Positions 1-11,812 of a DNA stretch of 64,000 nucleotides are shown piece by piece. Position 1 is the stretch's first letter. Each line of letters opens with the position of its first letter. Where the stretch lies: the NCBI RefSeq assembly GCF_040954645.1, contig NC_092804.1:44049753-44113752 (forward strand), written 5' to 3'. This DNA comes from Diabrotica undecimpunctata. Taxonomy: Eukaryota; Arthropoda; Insecta; Coleoptera; Chrysomelidae. Position numbers and translations under genes: made by a program. Below the pieces are notes generated by a model, which saw nothing but the letters and a program-made list of their open reading frames with translations, did no database searches and was not told the origin of the DNA.

Positions 1-70
1 GAACATTACATTCTTATTGGGATAAGTATGGTAATGAAAAAGATGATAAACTTGTCTGAAGAAAATCAGC

Positions 71-127
71 TGCAAACGGTCCATAGCTGTAGGAGTGCCA
101 AAAAGTACCATCCGCGATCAGAAAAAA
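71..127 (+). pseudogene. psq-type helix-turn-helix remnant (Tigger/pogo-like)
   Basis: A short open stretch reads CKRSIAVGVPKSTIRDQKK. This resembles the recognition-helix end of pipsqueak/CENP-B type helix-turn-helix domains that begin Tigger/pogo transposases (pattern GVPKSTIRD). No longer reading frame surrounds it, so it is a decayed fragment. Assignment rests on this motif only. Confidence 0.4.
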
Positions 128-774
128 TGCTTGATCTGAACATCAGTACATGGCAAAATGTATATTAGATGGATATAAGTACTCCGGAACAACAACTGCA
201 ATAAACTCAATCAGCCTTTCTTACTGTACATGCGTCAAGAGAAACTTACATACAATGGAACTGTTTATATAATTCCTATTCATTCGAAAACTATGAAATG
301 AGCATTTGTGAAATTTGTTTCCGAATTTCTGTAAAAGAGTATTTCTAGAACAAAAAACGTTAACAACGAATAATACCTTACATTATGATATTTATTCCAA
401 TATATAAGTATGGCAAATAAAGATCAAATAAATTTATATCAATAATTTCAGTTTTATAGTGGTTGAAAATCGAAATATTGAAAAGAAAATATATCAGAGA
501 CCATAGCACTAGAGAACGAGATTTGGTTTAAAAACAATGTAGATCAAAGGAAAAATATTTAAAAACTAATTTAACGATGGTGTTGATAATCCGAATATGA
601 TGGTATGTAAAGTCCGAAATCACCTAGTATCAAGAGCAGCTGCGTGTCAAATTTTTGGAAGGAATAATATAGAAAAGCCAAAGATCTGTTAGATACAATT
701 GAACAAGTTATGTTTGTAAAGGTTTTTTAATTGGAATAATCCAAGATTGAATAATATATAGGCCTGCTTCATTG
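128..774. other. AT-rich sequence, nothing recognised
   Basis: No reading frame, repeat or RNA signal that I can support was seen here. Confidence 0.4.
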
Positions 775-990
775 GTTAATAAAAGGCATTTGACAAAGTT
801 CAACAGAACAAAATAATGGAAGTTTTAGAAACTTCTATGACTTGATCGACGGAAATGTATATTGTCACCTCTCATATTCAACAGTTACTCAGAGTTAATT
901 TTCCAAGAAGCCTTAAAATACACTGAAGCAGGAATACTGTTAAATGGCCAACGAGTAAATAATTTCACTGCTCAAGGATTACAACCAGGA
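775..990 (+). pseudogene. Decayed non-LTR reverse transcriptase fragment
   Basis: Broken frames contain KAFDKVQQNKIMEVL (the RT motif around the first catalytic Asp) and, further on, GILLNGQRVNNF, which in LINE reverse transcriptases precedes the FADD box. Stops and frameshifts separate the pieces. The clade cannot be fixed from so little sequence. Confidence 0.5.
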
Positions 991-1590
991 AATGGGTATA
1001 ATGTATGCATTTGTGTTCATGTTCTATACGTTTTTTTTTAACTGGAGCATATTTCACATTTAACTAATTTCATAGTTAACATATTTTAAAATAATCAATT
1101 GTGTTTTGTTTTTGTGCAACTTGTAATCCTTGTTTAAACACTTTTTTCGCATTTTTTTAAGAATCATAATATCTATAGCAGATAGGATATTTTCTTCAGC
1201 TCATGTTGTGCTGGTATTAAAGCAATTAAATGCTGTATCTGGTTTACCTTTTAGAGTTTCAGTAGTTGGTGGGTTCCAATATTCCTACTAGGTTAACATC
1301 TTCTTGTAAACCAACAATTTATATTTTTAAATTGTCTCGTTTTAAACCCTGTTTCTGATAAATTTTAAAACTAATCGGCAGTAGGTAGATTATTTTCAGG
1401 ATTCAATTTTTCTGTTTCTTGTGATATAACCTTCATTGTAGGCCTTAGCTTTTTCCATGATGTTTAGATTAAGTTAAGTGAAACAGATCTCCATGCGTGA
1501 GTAGGGGAGAATATAACTTCTTTTAAATTATATTTTTTGATAAGTTATATTTTATTTTTGATAATTCTGCGTTATGTCACGAACCTTAGA
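991..1590. other. No recognised feature
   Basis: AT-rich sequence without a supportable gene or repeat. Confidence 0.4.
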
Positions 1591-1596
1591 AATATT

Positions 1597-2650
1597 ATCT
1601 TCTTCTTCTTCCTACTTTATAAATAGGCAAAATGCCTGTTTTACTTTGGTTTTTAGCCTCAATTGACGTTGTCTGACCATCTTTTCCTCGGTCGTCCCAA
1701 TGATCTTCTTCCATTTGGCGATTTGTCTCTTGCTATTCGTAATATTCTATTTTCTGTCATTCTTTCGATGTGTTGATTCCATTCCACTTTTCTTCTTTTG
1801 GTCCACGCATTTATTTCCTCTATACCACATCTCGTTCGTATTTCCTCACTTCTTACTCTGTCTCTTAGAGTTTGGTTTGTTATTTTTCGTAAGACTTTCA
1901 TTTCTGTTGTTTCCGGTAGTCTTTGTGTTTTCGCCGTATCTGCTCTTGTTTCCGCTGTGCACGTCATTATTGGTCTTATTGTTGATTTATATATCCTGGT
2001 TTTCGTTTCCGTTGTTAGGTATTTGTTTCTCCAGATTGTGTTGTTGAGACATCCTGCTGCTCTGTTTGCCATGTTCACTTGTTTTTGTACTTCTTCTTCC
2101 ACTTTTCCGTAGCTTGACAGTTTTATTCCCAAGTATTCAGTTTCCATCATTTGTTCTATTATTTTGTTATTTACGACTAGTTTACATCTTCTCGGTTCCG
2201 CTGATATCACTATCGCTTTAGTTTTCTCTGTTGAGATCTCCATGTTGTATATGAGCACCTTATCTTCGAATTCTTTAATTAATCTTTGTAGGTCATCTTC
2301 ATTTTCGCCTGTTATTATGGCGTCGTTGGCGTAGCGTATTATCCTTATTTCCTTTTCTCCCTTTCTATATCCTCTTCTTTTTTTAACTTTCTTTATGATT
2401 TCATCCATTATCAGATTAAATATTAATGGGCTCAACGAATCTCCTTGTCTAATGCCAGTTTCATATTTGATAGGTTGCGATAGTTTTCCTTTACATCTTA
2501 CCATAGCTATGTTAACTTTATATATATTCTCAATGGTTTTTACTAAATCCAGTGATGTTCCCTTTTCATATAATAAATGTATCGCGTCCCGAATTCTCAC
2601 TCTATCAAACGCTTTCTTTAAATCTATCAGACACATATATGCTGAGAAAT
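1597..2650 (-). mobile_element. 5'-truncated RTE-like LINE, reverse transcriptase C-terminal half
   Basis: A 325-codon open frame (1659-2636) begins inside the RT domain at CLIDLKKAFDRV, the first catalytic Asp. It continues through GIRQGDSLSPLIFNLIMDE to the catalytic box, which reads RYANDAII where a functional RT has YADD, so a catalytic Asp is changed to Asn. The C-terminal thumb region ends GRRSLGRPRKRWSDN, typical of insect RTE-like LINEs. The 3' side carries a GAAGAAGAA-type tail. The endonuclease and N-terminal RT are missing, as in a 5'-truncated insertion. Although the frame is long, the catalytic change and truncation mean it is not a working gene. Confidence 0.85.
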
Positions 2651-2744
2651 AATATGAATGAGCAATTTATTTTTATGATCTATCGACGGCAATAAAGGTG
2701 TACAGCTTGGTGCTAGGAACATGGTTTGAATATTCCTATCACTT

Positions 2745-3240
2745 ATTCACAGTACTTGTTCATTTGGATGACCTGGAGCATTTTCAAGTACTTGTTCATT
2801 TGGGTAACCTGTTGTAAAGCTGTTATGGGCAAGTTGGACCTTTTCATAAACTTCTTTAGCTCTGGGATTTTTAGCTTTACCAATCAATAACAAATATTGT
2901 CAACTAATTGTTTATTTGGGTGATCCGGAGTAAAGCTTTTATGGACAAGTTGGATATTTTCATAAACTTCTTCAGCTATGGTATTTTTAGCTTTAAAAAT
3001 CACTAACAAATCCAATTTTTGTGTTCCAGTAACATTTAAAGATGCCATAAATGCGATTGTTGGGCAACGATACGAACTTTGTCGGGCAAAAATCTTCAAA
3101 ATACTGCCACGAAAATCATCTGGTTTAAAAAATTCGATTGCTTTTGCTCTTAGAATTTGTGCAGTAACAGAAATGTGTTTAGAACACTCTTGTCTAAACC
3201 ACATGTAGAAAGCGTTTTCCCGCTTTGTACAATTTACCAA
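2745..3240 (-). pseudogene. Tigger/pogo-like transposase remnant with internal duplications
   Basis: The 118-residue frame at 2884-3240 starts with ENAFYMWFRQE, like the CENP-B type DNA-binding region of Tigger transposases. It then jumps, apparently through an internal deletion, to NVTGTQKLDLLVIFKAKN, which matches the start of the DDE catalytic domain. Below 2884 the sequence repeats the segment around NAPGHPNEQVL, equivalent to the LDNAPxHP catalytic motif. The element is rearranged and non-functional. Confidence 0.65.
2750..3010 (-). repeat. Tandem duplication inside the Tigger remnant
   Basis: Two copies of a segment of about 110 bp (about 2786-2905 and 2906-3010) share blocks such as CATAAACTTCTT and TTTTTAGCTTTA. 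A further 36-bp partial copy of the GTTCATTTGG block lies at about 2755-2790. The repeated unit covers the transposase NAP-HPNEQ region. Confidence 0.6.
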
Positions 3241-3886
3241 CTCTTAATGTTTTACGCTTTCCTAGTCCAGAGTCTATAGTCTTCACGTCCTCTATCTTTT
3301 GTTTTTTCCCATGTTCATGTATATATACTGATAGGCCCAATTCCATATTATTTTACCAATCGAACGTGTTTTCTCCACTATTTAATTTATTCTTTTAAAC
3401 AAACTTAAAAGAGCAGGTAAATATGTACACACGTACACCTGCTAAGTTTTGAGATTGGACTCTGACGTGACTGAGCGCATACGCGGTGTGCGGCAATATG
3501 TACAATAGGTAAATTATTATAGATGAAAGGCAGGAGCGGAGAAAGGGTGCCGGATTATTCAACGCATGGTACAATGAACACAAGGTATAATACATACTGT
3601 TCCAAAATATGTTCGCTTCGCGCATGACGTAGTAAAGATCCATTCTATTTACAAGCAACATTTGAATGTAGTCGTATAGGAAAGACTTTTAATTTTTTGT
3701 TAATATAATTTGACTAATTTAATTATAGTAATTATTAAGAGACGATAAAGTTGTGTTATTATAATATTTAATTATAAAAAATATTTTGTAGTTAATTTAA
3801 TTTCATTGATTTTTGGGTACAGTTATTTTGTTAACATAGATATCCGTTATAAAACATGTTTTAATTATTTTTTATTACACATACAG

Positions 3887-4010
3887 ATTAATCAACTTAT
3901 ACTCCAGAGTTCGATGTTTCAGATGTTTAAAAAGATACAAAAAAGTGGTATCTACATAAAAATTGGTGGAGTACAGCTACAAATTTTAAAATTATTTTCA
4001 AATATACAAG
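3887..4010 (+). other. Possible orphan exon
   Basis: An open 124-bp stretch is bounded by ACATACAG on the left and AAG/GTAACC on the right, so it has the form of an internal exon on the plus strand. The product (INQLILQSSMFQMFKKIQKS and onward) is not recognised. Such a pattern can arise by chance in AT-rich DNA. The rest of 3241-4265 shows nothing I can support. Confidence 0.2.
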
Positions 4011-4265
4011 GTAACCGCACTTCTTAATTTGTTAATGATCACTTTGTAATTTAGTCACACAAAATTTATACGTATATAATTAACTAAACACAAAATCGAA
4101 ATAAATAATGATAAAGTAAACTTTATTTAGCTTGGATGAGATAATTGGCCATTGAATATGAGCGCAGCAAGGTATTACACATTATTTTAAATGACATCTT
4201 TCATAATTTTGACACATAAAATTATCTTGGTGTCGTTTAATAATAATAATAATAATAATCATATG

Positions 4266-5110
4266 TAGCACTACTACTATTCAGGCCCATGGCTTGAAGT
4301 GTACTACTCTTTTCCAATCACTTTTGTCGGTTGCTTTTTTTCCCAGTTCGTTACATTAAGCGTTTTCATATCTACTTTTACTTCGTTGTTCCATCTTGAC
4401 CTTGGTCTTCCTCTTTGCCTTTTGCCTGCCAATGCACTAAATGGCACCATTCTGGGAATTCTAGATGGACTCATTCTCTGCACATGGCCCAACCATCTAA
4501 GCCTGCCTTAATTACCGTCAATATGTGGGGTTCTTGATAGAGCTCCGATAGCGTGTTATTTGTTCTTCCTATCCATTATCCTTTTAAGTTTTTCCCACCA
4601 AGGATTTTGCGCAGTATTTTCCGCTCCCAAACTAATAACAACTCTTGATGTTTTTTTGTTGTGACTCATGTTTCAGAAGAATATGTCACTATTGGCTTTA
4701 TTACCGTCTTGTAGTCCTTATTTTTGCTCTTCGAGATATATTTTTGTTCCTAAACAACCCATTGAGAGCATATATAGCGCGGTTGCTCGACATAATTCTT
4801 TATTGTATTTCTTCTTCATAGTAAGGTTATCTTGTGAAGATATTTAATAAGTACCCAAATCTTTCAACTTCTTCGAATTTATATTGTGTTCCCTTTACTG
4901 TTATCATTGTTATGTACTGCCCCCGATCGAATTGCTTATTTGTACAGTACATATACTTCGTTTTGCTTCATTTATATACAATCCTTTGGCTACTGCAATC
5001 ATTTGCCGTGGGTTACCCTCCCGTACTCATTTGTTAACCTCAAATCTTTCTGTTATACTATTGTTTATCTTGACTTTATTCAGTGTCCTTTGGATAGTTA
5101 ATGGTGTTGT
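4266..5110 (-). mobile_element. LINE 3' fragment, decayed
   Basis: The minus strand encodes GHVQRMSPSRIPRMVPFSAL followed by GKRQRGRPRSRWNNEVK, the conserved C-terminal end of many insect LINE polyproteins. Broken frames for the upstream thumb region extend to about 5110. It is 5'-truncated and has no intact domain. Confidence 0.65.
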
Positions 5111-5149
5111 TGTTTAAGTACATATATAGAAGAAAGAAGGAATTATATT

Positions 5150-5460
5150 TTCTGTGGACAAGGGGGAGACAAACGACTCTGCGAAAATTATAGGGGCATA
5201 CCAGTATTAAATATGACCTACAAGATATTATCAGGAATTATATTAAAACCGTCTTGAATCGTTATCGGAAAAAATAATTGGTGAATACCAACGTGGTTTC
5301 AGACCAAAAAGGTCAACTATAGACCAAATACATAGTCTCATTTTAGAATCTATAAAACAGTAATTAGACCAGTGGTCACATATGGACCAGCTTCATTGTC
5401 ACTATTACAATAAGCAACTCCACAGCGCATTTTGAAAAAGGTACAAAACCAGATACACAA
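5150..5460 (+). pseudogene. Decayed LINE reverse transcriptase fragments
   Basis: Frames contain KGGDKRLCENYRGIPVLNMT and, in another frame, a GEYQRGFRPKRSTIDQIHSL-like segment, both RT domain motifs. Next comes IYKTVIRPVVTYGPAS, from the thumb region, so the middle of RT is deleted. Confidence 0.6.
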
Positions 5461-6243
5461 TGCCAAATAAAAACTAGATACTGAAGAATAAATGTTCGTA
5501 AATTAGTCTTTATAGCACAAAAAAAAATAAAATTATGTACAGGGAACACTAACGAAAAAACGTAAACAATCCATATCCTTTACATACATCAAAGCACTAA
5601 AAACAAGAGAACTAAAAGGTTCACAAAAAAACTACTACACAATATAATAAACTAAGCAGCCACTATACACCACAGGTACTTTTCAAGACACTACAAACTA
5701 TAATGTTTTAACTGAAGGAAAAACGCGGTAAATTGCTATAACGTCAAAAAGTCGTTAAACTATCATTACAAATAATGGGTCCGAGGGATCTTTGTTACGT
5801 CACACGATTGGCTCTGCTGTCAAATGTCAGGCGCAATATTATAGCTTGTGTTCATTGTACCATGATTGGACGTGTCGGTTTATTAAAGTTTCGGATTAGT
5901 GGGATTCTACTCTATATTGTTTTGCATTGACAAACAGAACCATAAGTTTTCTGCTCTTATCAAAAATTTTACGTTTTGGAATTTACACAGAATTTGAACT
6001 GATGATTTTAATTTTCATTTAATGGTTTATGAGGTAAAAAATATTGGGGGTGCTACGTCGGTTAAACCTAACTGCAACTACTATATCTAATTTATTCTTT
6101 TTAGAAAATTCGGTATCCAGCAAGATATAGCCAAAATTACTAAACACTTAACAAAACAGCAATAAATTGGGGAATAGAGACGATCACTGGAATTTATCTA
6201 AACATTACCTACAGCTTAGGGTATTGATGTATTAACAAGAAAA
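5461..6243. other. No recognised feature
   Basis: No coding, repeat or RNA signal could be supported. A further tail exon of the myosin gene was looked for on the minus strand and not found. Confidence 0.4.
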
Positions 6244-6249
6244 TTTATT
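6244..6249 (-). terminator. Possible polyadenylation signal AATAAA
   Basis: AATAAA lies on the minus strand six bases after the stop codon of the last myosin exon. If used, the 3' untranslated region would be very short. In AT-rich DNA the hexamer is common, so this is tentative. Confidence 0.3.
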
Positions 6250-6255
6250 GATATC

Positions 6256-6459
6256 CTACCCTATATTTGTGAGTAAATCTGACATATAAGAAGTATTGTA
6301 GAAAGGAATATCTTCTAATCGAAAATAAAGTTTAAGAACCGAATTGCTGATCTCATCCAGATATGAACCTACTTGAGCTTTATCATCAACGTTGTTCAAG
6401 TCTATGCCTTCTTTCGTTTGCTGAAGTTTGTGGTAGGAATTCATGTTATACAGATGAAC
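6256..6459 (-). CDS. ninaC: Myosin III (NINAC) tail exon, possibly terminal
   Basis: The exon starts after a TTGTTTTAG acceptor with GTT CAT CTG TAT AAC (VHLYN) in phase 0. It continues directly from the QQ that ends the exon at 11813-11988. It encodes 67 residues ending FRLEDIPFYNTSYMSDLLTN and IG before a TAG stop. The pairing of QQVH-YN with a later FRL-IPFY segment is what is expected after the neck of NINAC-type myosins. The ending is uncertain: the stop may be real, with AATAAA just downstream, or the exon may use a weak donor at GG/GTAGGA and continue in an exon I have not found. Confidence 0.7.
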   Translation of the reverse strand, partial: VHLYNMNSYHKLQQTKEGIDLNNVDDKAQVGSYLDEISNSVLKLYFRLEDIPFYNTSYMSDLLTNIG

Positions 6460-7240
6460 CTAAAACAATGTTTGTCAATAATAAAAAGTACTACACATGT
6501 CCACAGATTTATGAAAAAGTGTGTTTTAGTCAAAAAATTTTTATTAGCAGTGATCCAAATTGTTTATATTTAGTTTTATAAAATAATCTCTTATGAGTCA
6601 CCTATGGAAGTTAAATAATGAAAGCATATTACGGTTTCTTCTTTGACTAATTATTTTATGAAAATTTTAAGACGAATAGATCTTCTCCTAAGATTAAAAT
6701 AGATTTTGATGACTAGTAGGTGATATGCAAAACATTATTATAATATATTATACTATTTGTTTTTCAATTAATTATTTATTCACAATAAATCAATAATATA
6801 ATTTTTGTTGCGTATTTAATATAGGTATATTTCAAAGAATAAGTAAACATTACATTCACTAGTAGGCATACTTTTTATTCATAGTCCCAGCTTACGAAGG
6901 AAGCTGTGGATTTACAAAAAGAAGGAATTAGACAGGAACACTTTTAAGCTAAGGCATGTGATGTTTTGAGAGTGATTAGTTGGATTTTTATACCATATTT
7001 GAAAGATTAATTAAAAGTAGATTAGTATTAAATAATATAAAATATTATTTATTACTTAATTGGCTCAAGATTTTGGACTACACAAATGTCAGACAATTGT
7101 ATATTGTTTTAAATGTCTAAATGTAAATTGTTGTGAATATTTAGAGACTACATGTTCTGCTGACTAAACATAGGGTGATTTGCATAATAAAACATATATC
7201 CATAACATAAATTCTTCATGAACTAAATAGCTCTATACCA
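6460..7240. other. Intronic AT-rich sequence
   Basis: Nothing recognised in this part of the last myosin intron. Confidence 0.5.
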
Positions 7241-7244
7241 GATA

Positions 7245-9005
7245 TAGTTGGTTACAAGCCCAGAAAAAAGGAAAGTGATATAGAAATAACACTAGTAAAA
7301 AAAAAACTTTTGACACGGCAAAATCGGCGGAAGTGATAGATTAGGCCTTTGGGCGTGATAGGGCTCCTAAGATGTAGAGAAATTGGACAACTTAAGAGAG
7401 GAACACTCTAAAATAAAATCAAGTTGGAGATTAAAGCATCGGTATAAACCAGCAAAAGAAACTTTGGTACAGTACAAAAAAAATTACACAAGAGCAAAAC
7501 CATACCAGTAGTACGAAGAAATAAAAAAGGTTATTGAAGAAAAGAGGAAAAAATACCAAAAATTTCTAAGCTCTCAGAACCACAATGAAAAGGAAGCATA
7601 TAAAAAACCACAGGCTAGAGTACGCAGAAAAATATGCCAGAAAAAGATGAAGCTTAATAGAGAAACTGTGGAAAAATTATTTCATGTCTTGGAAGTAACA
7701 GGAGTACAGAAAGCTAAAACCTGATTAAAACACTGCGATGTAATATTAAAAAGAATGTAATATTACTAATAACTGCACATACGTGGGATGATTATTTCAA
7801 GAAGCTCTTAACTGAAGGCAGAGTAGAATATCTCAACGTAGTCGAAAGCTAAAATGAAATAAAGGCCGGATCGCCTCTGAGAATTACGATTACTAGGGTA
7901 ACACAAATATGTAAGGCAAAGAAAAATCGAAAAGTTCCTGAACAGGGAAACTTCCCTACAAAATTCATCAATTGTTATATTAATATCATCTTGCTTAACT
8001 ATTTTAGATTTGCATTAACAGAACCGAAGTATCTGAAGGGTAGAAACTATAAGGCAGTATAAAGATATTGAAGCTGAAGAACAGGTAGGGTTTAGATCAA
8101 AAAGATCCACAACTGACCACTTTTTCTGTGTAATCCAAATGGTTGAGTGAAAGACAACGTTTCATCAACAACTTAATTTGCTCTATCTTGATCTAAAAAC
8201 GGCATACGATATTGTTCCGTACCAAAATCTAAAGAAGGCAATTGTAGAAACCAATATAAATATTGAGACAATTAAAGCAATTAAAAGTCTCCATACTAAG
8301 GCCAAAATAAAAGTTAACGATGAAAAAGAATTCACAGTTACGAAAGAGTTAAAGTAAGGATGTTGCCTTTACCCTAAATTTTCAAAATATACCTAGTAAG
8401 GGTCTTAAGACCATGTAAGAGGAAATGCCATGGGATGAGAATCCCCCTGAATAAAATCGAACTATACATTCAGTGTTATATAGATGATTACATAGTACTG
8501 ATACAGAAATATCATGATCTAGAGTATATGATACGAAAACTCAAAAGAATATAAAGAATGAGGTTTAGACGTGACTATGGACAAAAGAACATGGATCAAA
8601 TGGTATCCAAGGATAACAAAAAAAGAATCTACAACACCATAATTCAAAGCATAGCTACGTACGAAAGAAGTGTGGCAAATAAATAATATAAAAGAGAAAA
8701 AGTCAAGACAAAAAGAGTAACAACGACTGCATAAAAAATATTAACTATCAAAAGACGAAAACTTGAGTACTTAGGACATGTGATGAGAGGGCAAAAATAC
8801 GCATTATTACAACTTATTATGCAAGGCAAAATCCGAGGAAAGCGAAATGTGGGAAGACGAAGAATATCCTGGCTTAAGAACTTAAGGGAATGGTTTTAAT
8901 GCAGTAGTGCAGAACTTTTTAGAGCGGCAGTCAACAGAGTCCGCATAGCCATGATGATTTACAACCCTCGATAGAAGATGGAAATTAAAGAAGAAGAAGA
9001 AGCAT
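7245..9005 (+). mobile_element. Strongly decayed RTE-like LINE
   Basis: Plus-strand fragments appear in order: a linker region around 7380-7700, RT motif VGFRSKRSTTDHFF near 8090, a degraded region around the first catalytic Asp near 8190, and the C-terminal WLKNLREWF...ELFRAAVNRVRIAMMI near 8870-8970. It ends in a GAAGAAGAAGAAGAAG tail. Stops and indels occur throughout. The same 3' end recurs at 15668-15905, so both belong to one family. Confidence 0.7.
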
Positions 9006-9019
9006 AAAAAACCATGTTT

Positions 9020-9104
9020 ACAAACATACATTAGTAAACGATATTAAAATAAAACAATTAATCTGGTTTGGCCATGTACAGAGAATGGCTGAGAAGCGTT
9101 TCAT
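9020..9104 (+). mobile_element. Short LINE C-terminal fragment
   Basis: IKIKQLIWFGHVQRMAEKR is the LINE thumb motif seen in other copies. It runs directly into Tigger transposase sequence, making a chimeric start to the downstream frame. Confidence 0.55.
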
Positions 9105-9830
9105 ACCATCAACAGAGAAGTTTTTAAGAGGCAATAATCTACCAAGAAAAGCAGTTTTACTGTTAGATAATGCCCCGACTCTTCCTAATAGAAGTGAACT
9201 TAAAGATCGGGATATAAAGGCCATGTTCCTCTGTCTAAATGTCACAGCTATCAGTAAACCTAAGGACCAGCGTGTTTTGGAGACGCTGAAAAGAAACCAT
9301 CGGAGAATCCTTTTATCAACCATGTACAAGAAATGAACGATGGGCGAGACTTACATTGAAAGCCATCAATTTGAAAGATGTCAAGTGCATGGGATGAGAT
9401 TTGGGCACAAACAGTTGCTAAGTCTTGGGATAAGCTGTTGGACGAGAATGAAAAAACCGCGGATAACCCGGATGAAGTTCAGGAAAATATTTTGCCCTTA
9501 GTGAAACTTATCCCTGGATGTAAGGATGCGTCTTTGAGTAATGTAGGAGAGTGATTTTCAAGGAATAACTAGTATGAAATAACCGATGAAGAAATTGTTA
9601 CTTTTGTTAAAAGTAAAGGTGGTTAAGATATCGAAGAACCAGAGATTGGTGAGCCCCACAAAGTTTCATATAAAGAAGGAGTAAAAGTTTTTGAAGCTGC
9701 GATAAAATACGCCAAGCAACAAGAAGAAGCCGTCGATATTATGATGCTACAGAGAGGGCGAGACTTGACAGCAACAAAACGGGATACATCGGCAAGGCAG
9801 ATGAAAATCACTAGATTTTTTTGCTCATTC
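9096..9830 (+). pseudogene. Tigger/pogo-like transposase, C-terminal part
   Basis: The frame at 9085-9336 encodes RKAVLLLDNAPTLPN, with the second catalytic Asp in LLLDNAP, then IKAMFLCLNVTAISKP where the family has IKAMFLPPNVTALIQP. Later frames include EITDEEIVTFVKSK and end KITRFFC, matching the family's C-terminal tail. The sequence is split by stops and a frameshift. The 5' half is missing; the first residues come from a fused LINE fragment. A matching terminal repeat lies at 10058-10081. Confidence 0.75.
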
Positions 9831-10057
9831 TATCTACAATGTCCGATGTAAGTCAATGTTAAACTGATTCTAGTTTTATTTTAATATATTTTACATTGAT
9901 ATGTACCTTCATTATACAGTACATAATTAAACATTTTTAAGAGTAAAATCCATTGCAATGTTATTACAAGAGGCTTAAACTTGTGTTTCATTTAACCCTT
10001 CCTATTATCTGTCATTTTAGCTTATCCACCTTATCCACTATACCTTTGGCCAGTATG

Positions 10058-10081
10058 TGACGGATAATTGAGACTCTACTG
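10058..10081 (-). repeat. Tigger/pogo terminal inverted repeat, right end
   Basis: Read outward-in on the minus strand this is CAGTAGAGTCTCAATTATCC, the form of Tigger-type terminal repeats, followed by TA. It lies about 230 bp beyond the transposase stop. The left terminal repeat is absent, in keeping with 5' loss. Confidence 0.65.
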
Positions 10082-10399
10082 TATATGCATAAAATATATA
10101 ATATATAAAAAAACACGAACATAATATAAAGAAAAAAGAGAGACATAGAAAGAAAAGTAGTAGACAAGTACAATAAAGACTTCCAGAATATAGAAGCAAC
10201 CAACTGAATTCAAATAGATCAGGTCTATAGAAATTATAGAGAAAAAGAGAAATAGTAATATGAAGTCAATATAATAACGAAAATAAAACAAAAGTAATGA
10301 AAATATGTTTAAAATAAAATTTTAAATTAAATGACTTCATCTATGATGAAGACATATACTTTATCGAAGAAGTAGAAGAAAGCTACGATGAAATAATAA

Positions 10400-10870
10400 C
10401 TGATCCCGAGGATATAGAAATTTAACATACATCTTCACACGAAGTCAAAGAATTCATAAAAACGCTTCCGTAACGAAGGCAACAGGTTGGGAAGAAATAG
10501 AGCTCCAAAGAACTTAACAAGAAAGGCAATAGTATTTATACATCACACTACTTATATACAGCTCACTAAGATTTAGACCATTCCCATCCAAAACCTGAAA
10601 AAAAAACGATATATTTCTGAAAAATTATCGACCAATAAGTTTACTGACAGCTATAAGCAAAATCGCAGAAAGGTTCATACTCCAAAGATTAACAGAGGAA
10701 ACAAACCAACTAGGAGTCATACCAGAGACGTAGTTTGGCTTTAGAATAGAACACTCATGCAAACTGCACGTTCTGAAGTTAACATGATACATTATGCAAT
10801 GAAAGAACAACATTACCACAGTACATAAGAGAAAGATGACATAGATACAGCTGAGCAATTAGAAAAAAGT
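10400..10870 (+). pseudogene. Decayed Jockey-like LINE reverse transcriptase
   Basis: A broken frame contains NYRPISLLTAISKIAERFIL followed by a FGFRIEHSC-like segment, the N-terminal RT motifs of Jockey-clade LINEs. Upstream frames around 10400-10500 look like the linker before RT. No catalytic box is left. Confidence 0.6.
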
Positions 10871-10975
10871 TGAATTGAGAACTTATTTTTAAAAGCATAC
10901 TGACACATCTATTATACACCGCGCAATTTAAGCAATGGATAGCAGAACAGTGAATAAATTAAGGGAACAATAAAC

Positions 10976-11785
10976 ACGCATAAGGAAACTTATGTATAAA
11001 CAGCATCCAAATGAAGTCAGTCAAAACTATGTCGATAATACAGGGCCAAACTATGGGTTGGCGCTATCAGAAAATATATCTCCCGAAATATAGGATATAC
11101 TACTTGTCATTTGGCTCTAAACAAAAATGACCTTAAATTTATCATATCTTTAAAGATCCGCAGGTACAAAACGACAAATCCCAATATGTTATAGGGTTTC
11201 CTGGCACTTGCTGTAACTGAATATAAGGAACAATCTGAAGCACTAGGAAAGATACTGTTTCAAGAGAAAGCTAAAAAACTGGAACTTTTTTTAACCTATC
11301 ATCTCTCTTATTATCAATAAGTCTCTAACAGTATGCTTAAGGATAATAACTACAAGTTATACTGGAACCATACTGTAATCAAACACCAACTAGTGGCACA
11401 TAATACACCCGATTTCATAACTAGACAAACATCAATGCAGAGATACCTAACAATAATAATCTTCCTGTTAAATACAACAAAAAGATCGCCAAGTGCAGAA
11501 ACCGCGAGAGAAAAATAAGAAGACAATAGAATAGTAGGTATCCAGACGATACTTATTATTCTCTTTACTAGTAGTGTCATTTCAAAAAACCTTTCAGAAA
11601 ACATCAAACGGTTGGCTGATGGCGAAATTTTTTGGGAGATATTCCATTATACAGCTGTCATTTAGGTCTTGATAACATGTCAAGAGTCCACCAGTTTAAT
11701 ACTTTTGATACGGTATCTGTTACAAGTGGATTTCCCTTACAGGAAGTGATAGCATTGCGGGTTAAATCTGAAAAAAATTTAAGAA
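10976..11785 (+). mobile_element. Decayed R2/R4-like LINE 3' copy
   Basis: This is a degraded relative of the element at 36490-37550: shared blocks include GTCAGTCAA-ACTATGTCGA and the 3' run around ACTTTTGATAC. It has lost the open frame that the other copy keeps. Confidence 0.7.
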
Positions 11786-11812
11786 ATATGTAACACGGAG
11801 TAATATATTTAC

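Noticed and set aside
1700..2112. Plus-strand hydrophobic frames
   Set aside because: Shadows of the minus-strand LINE reverse transcriptase.
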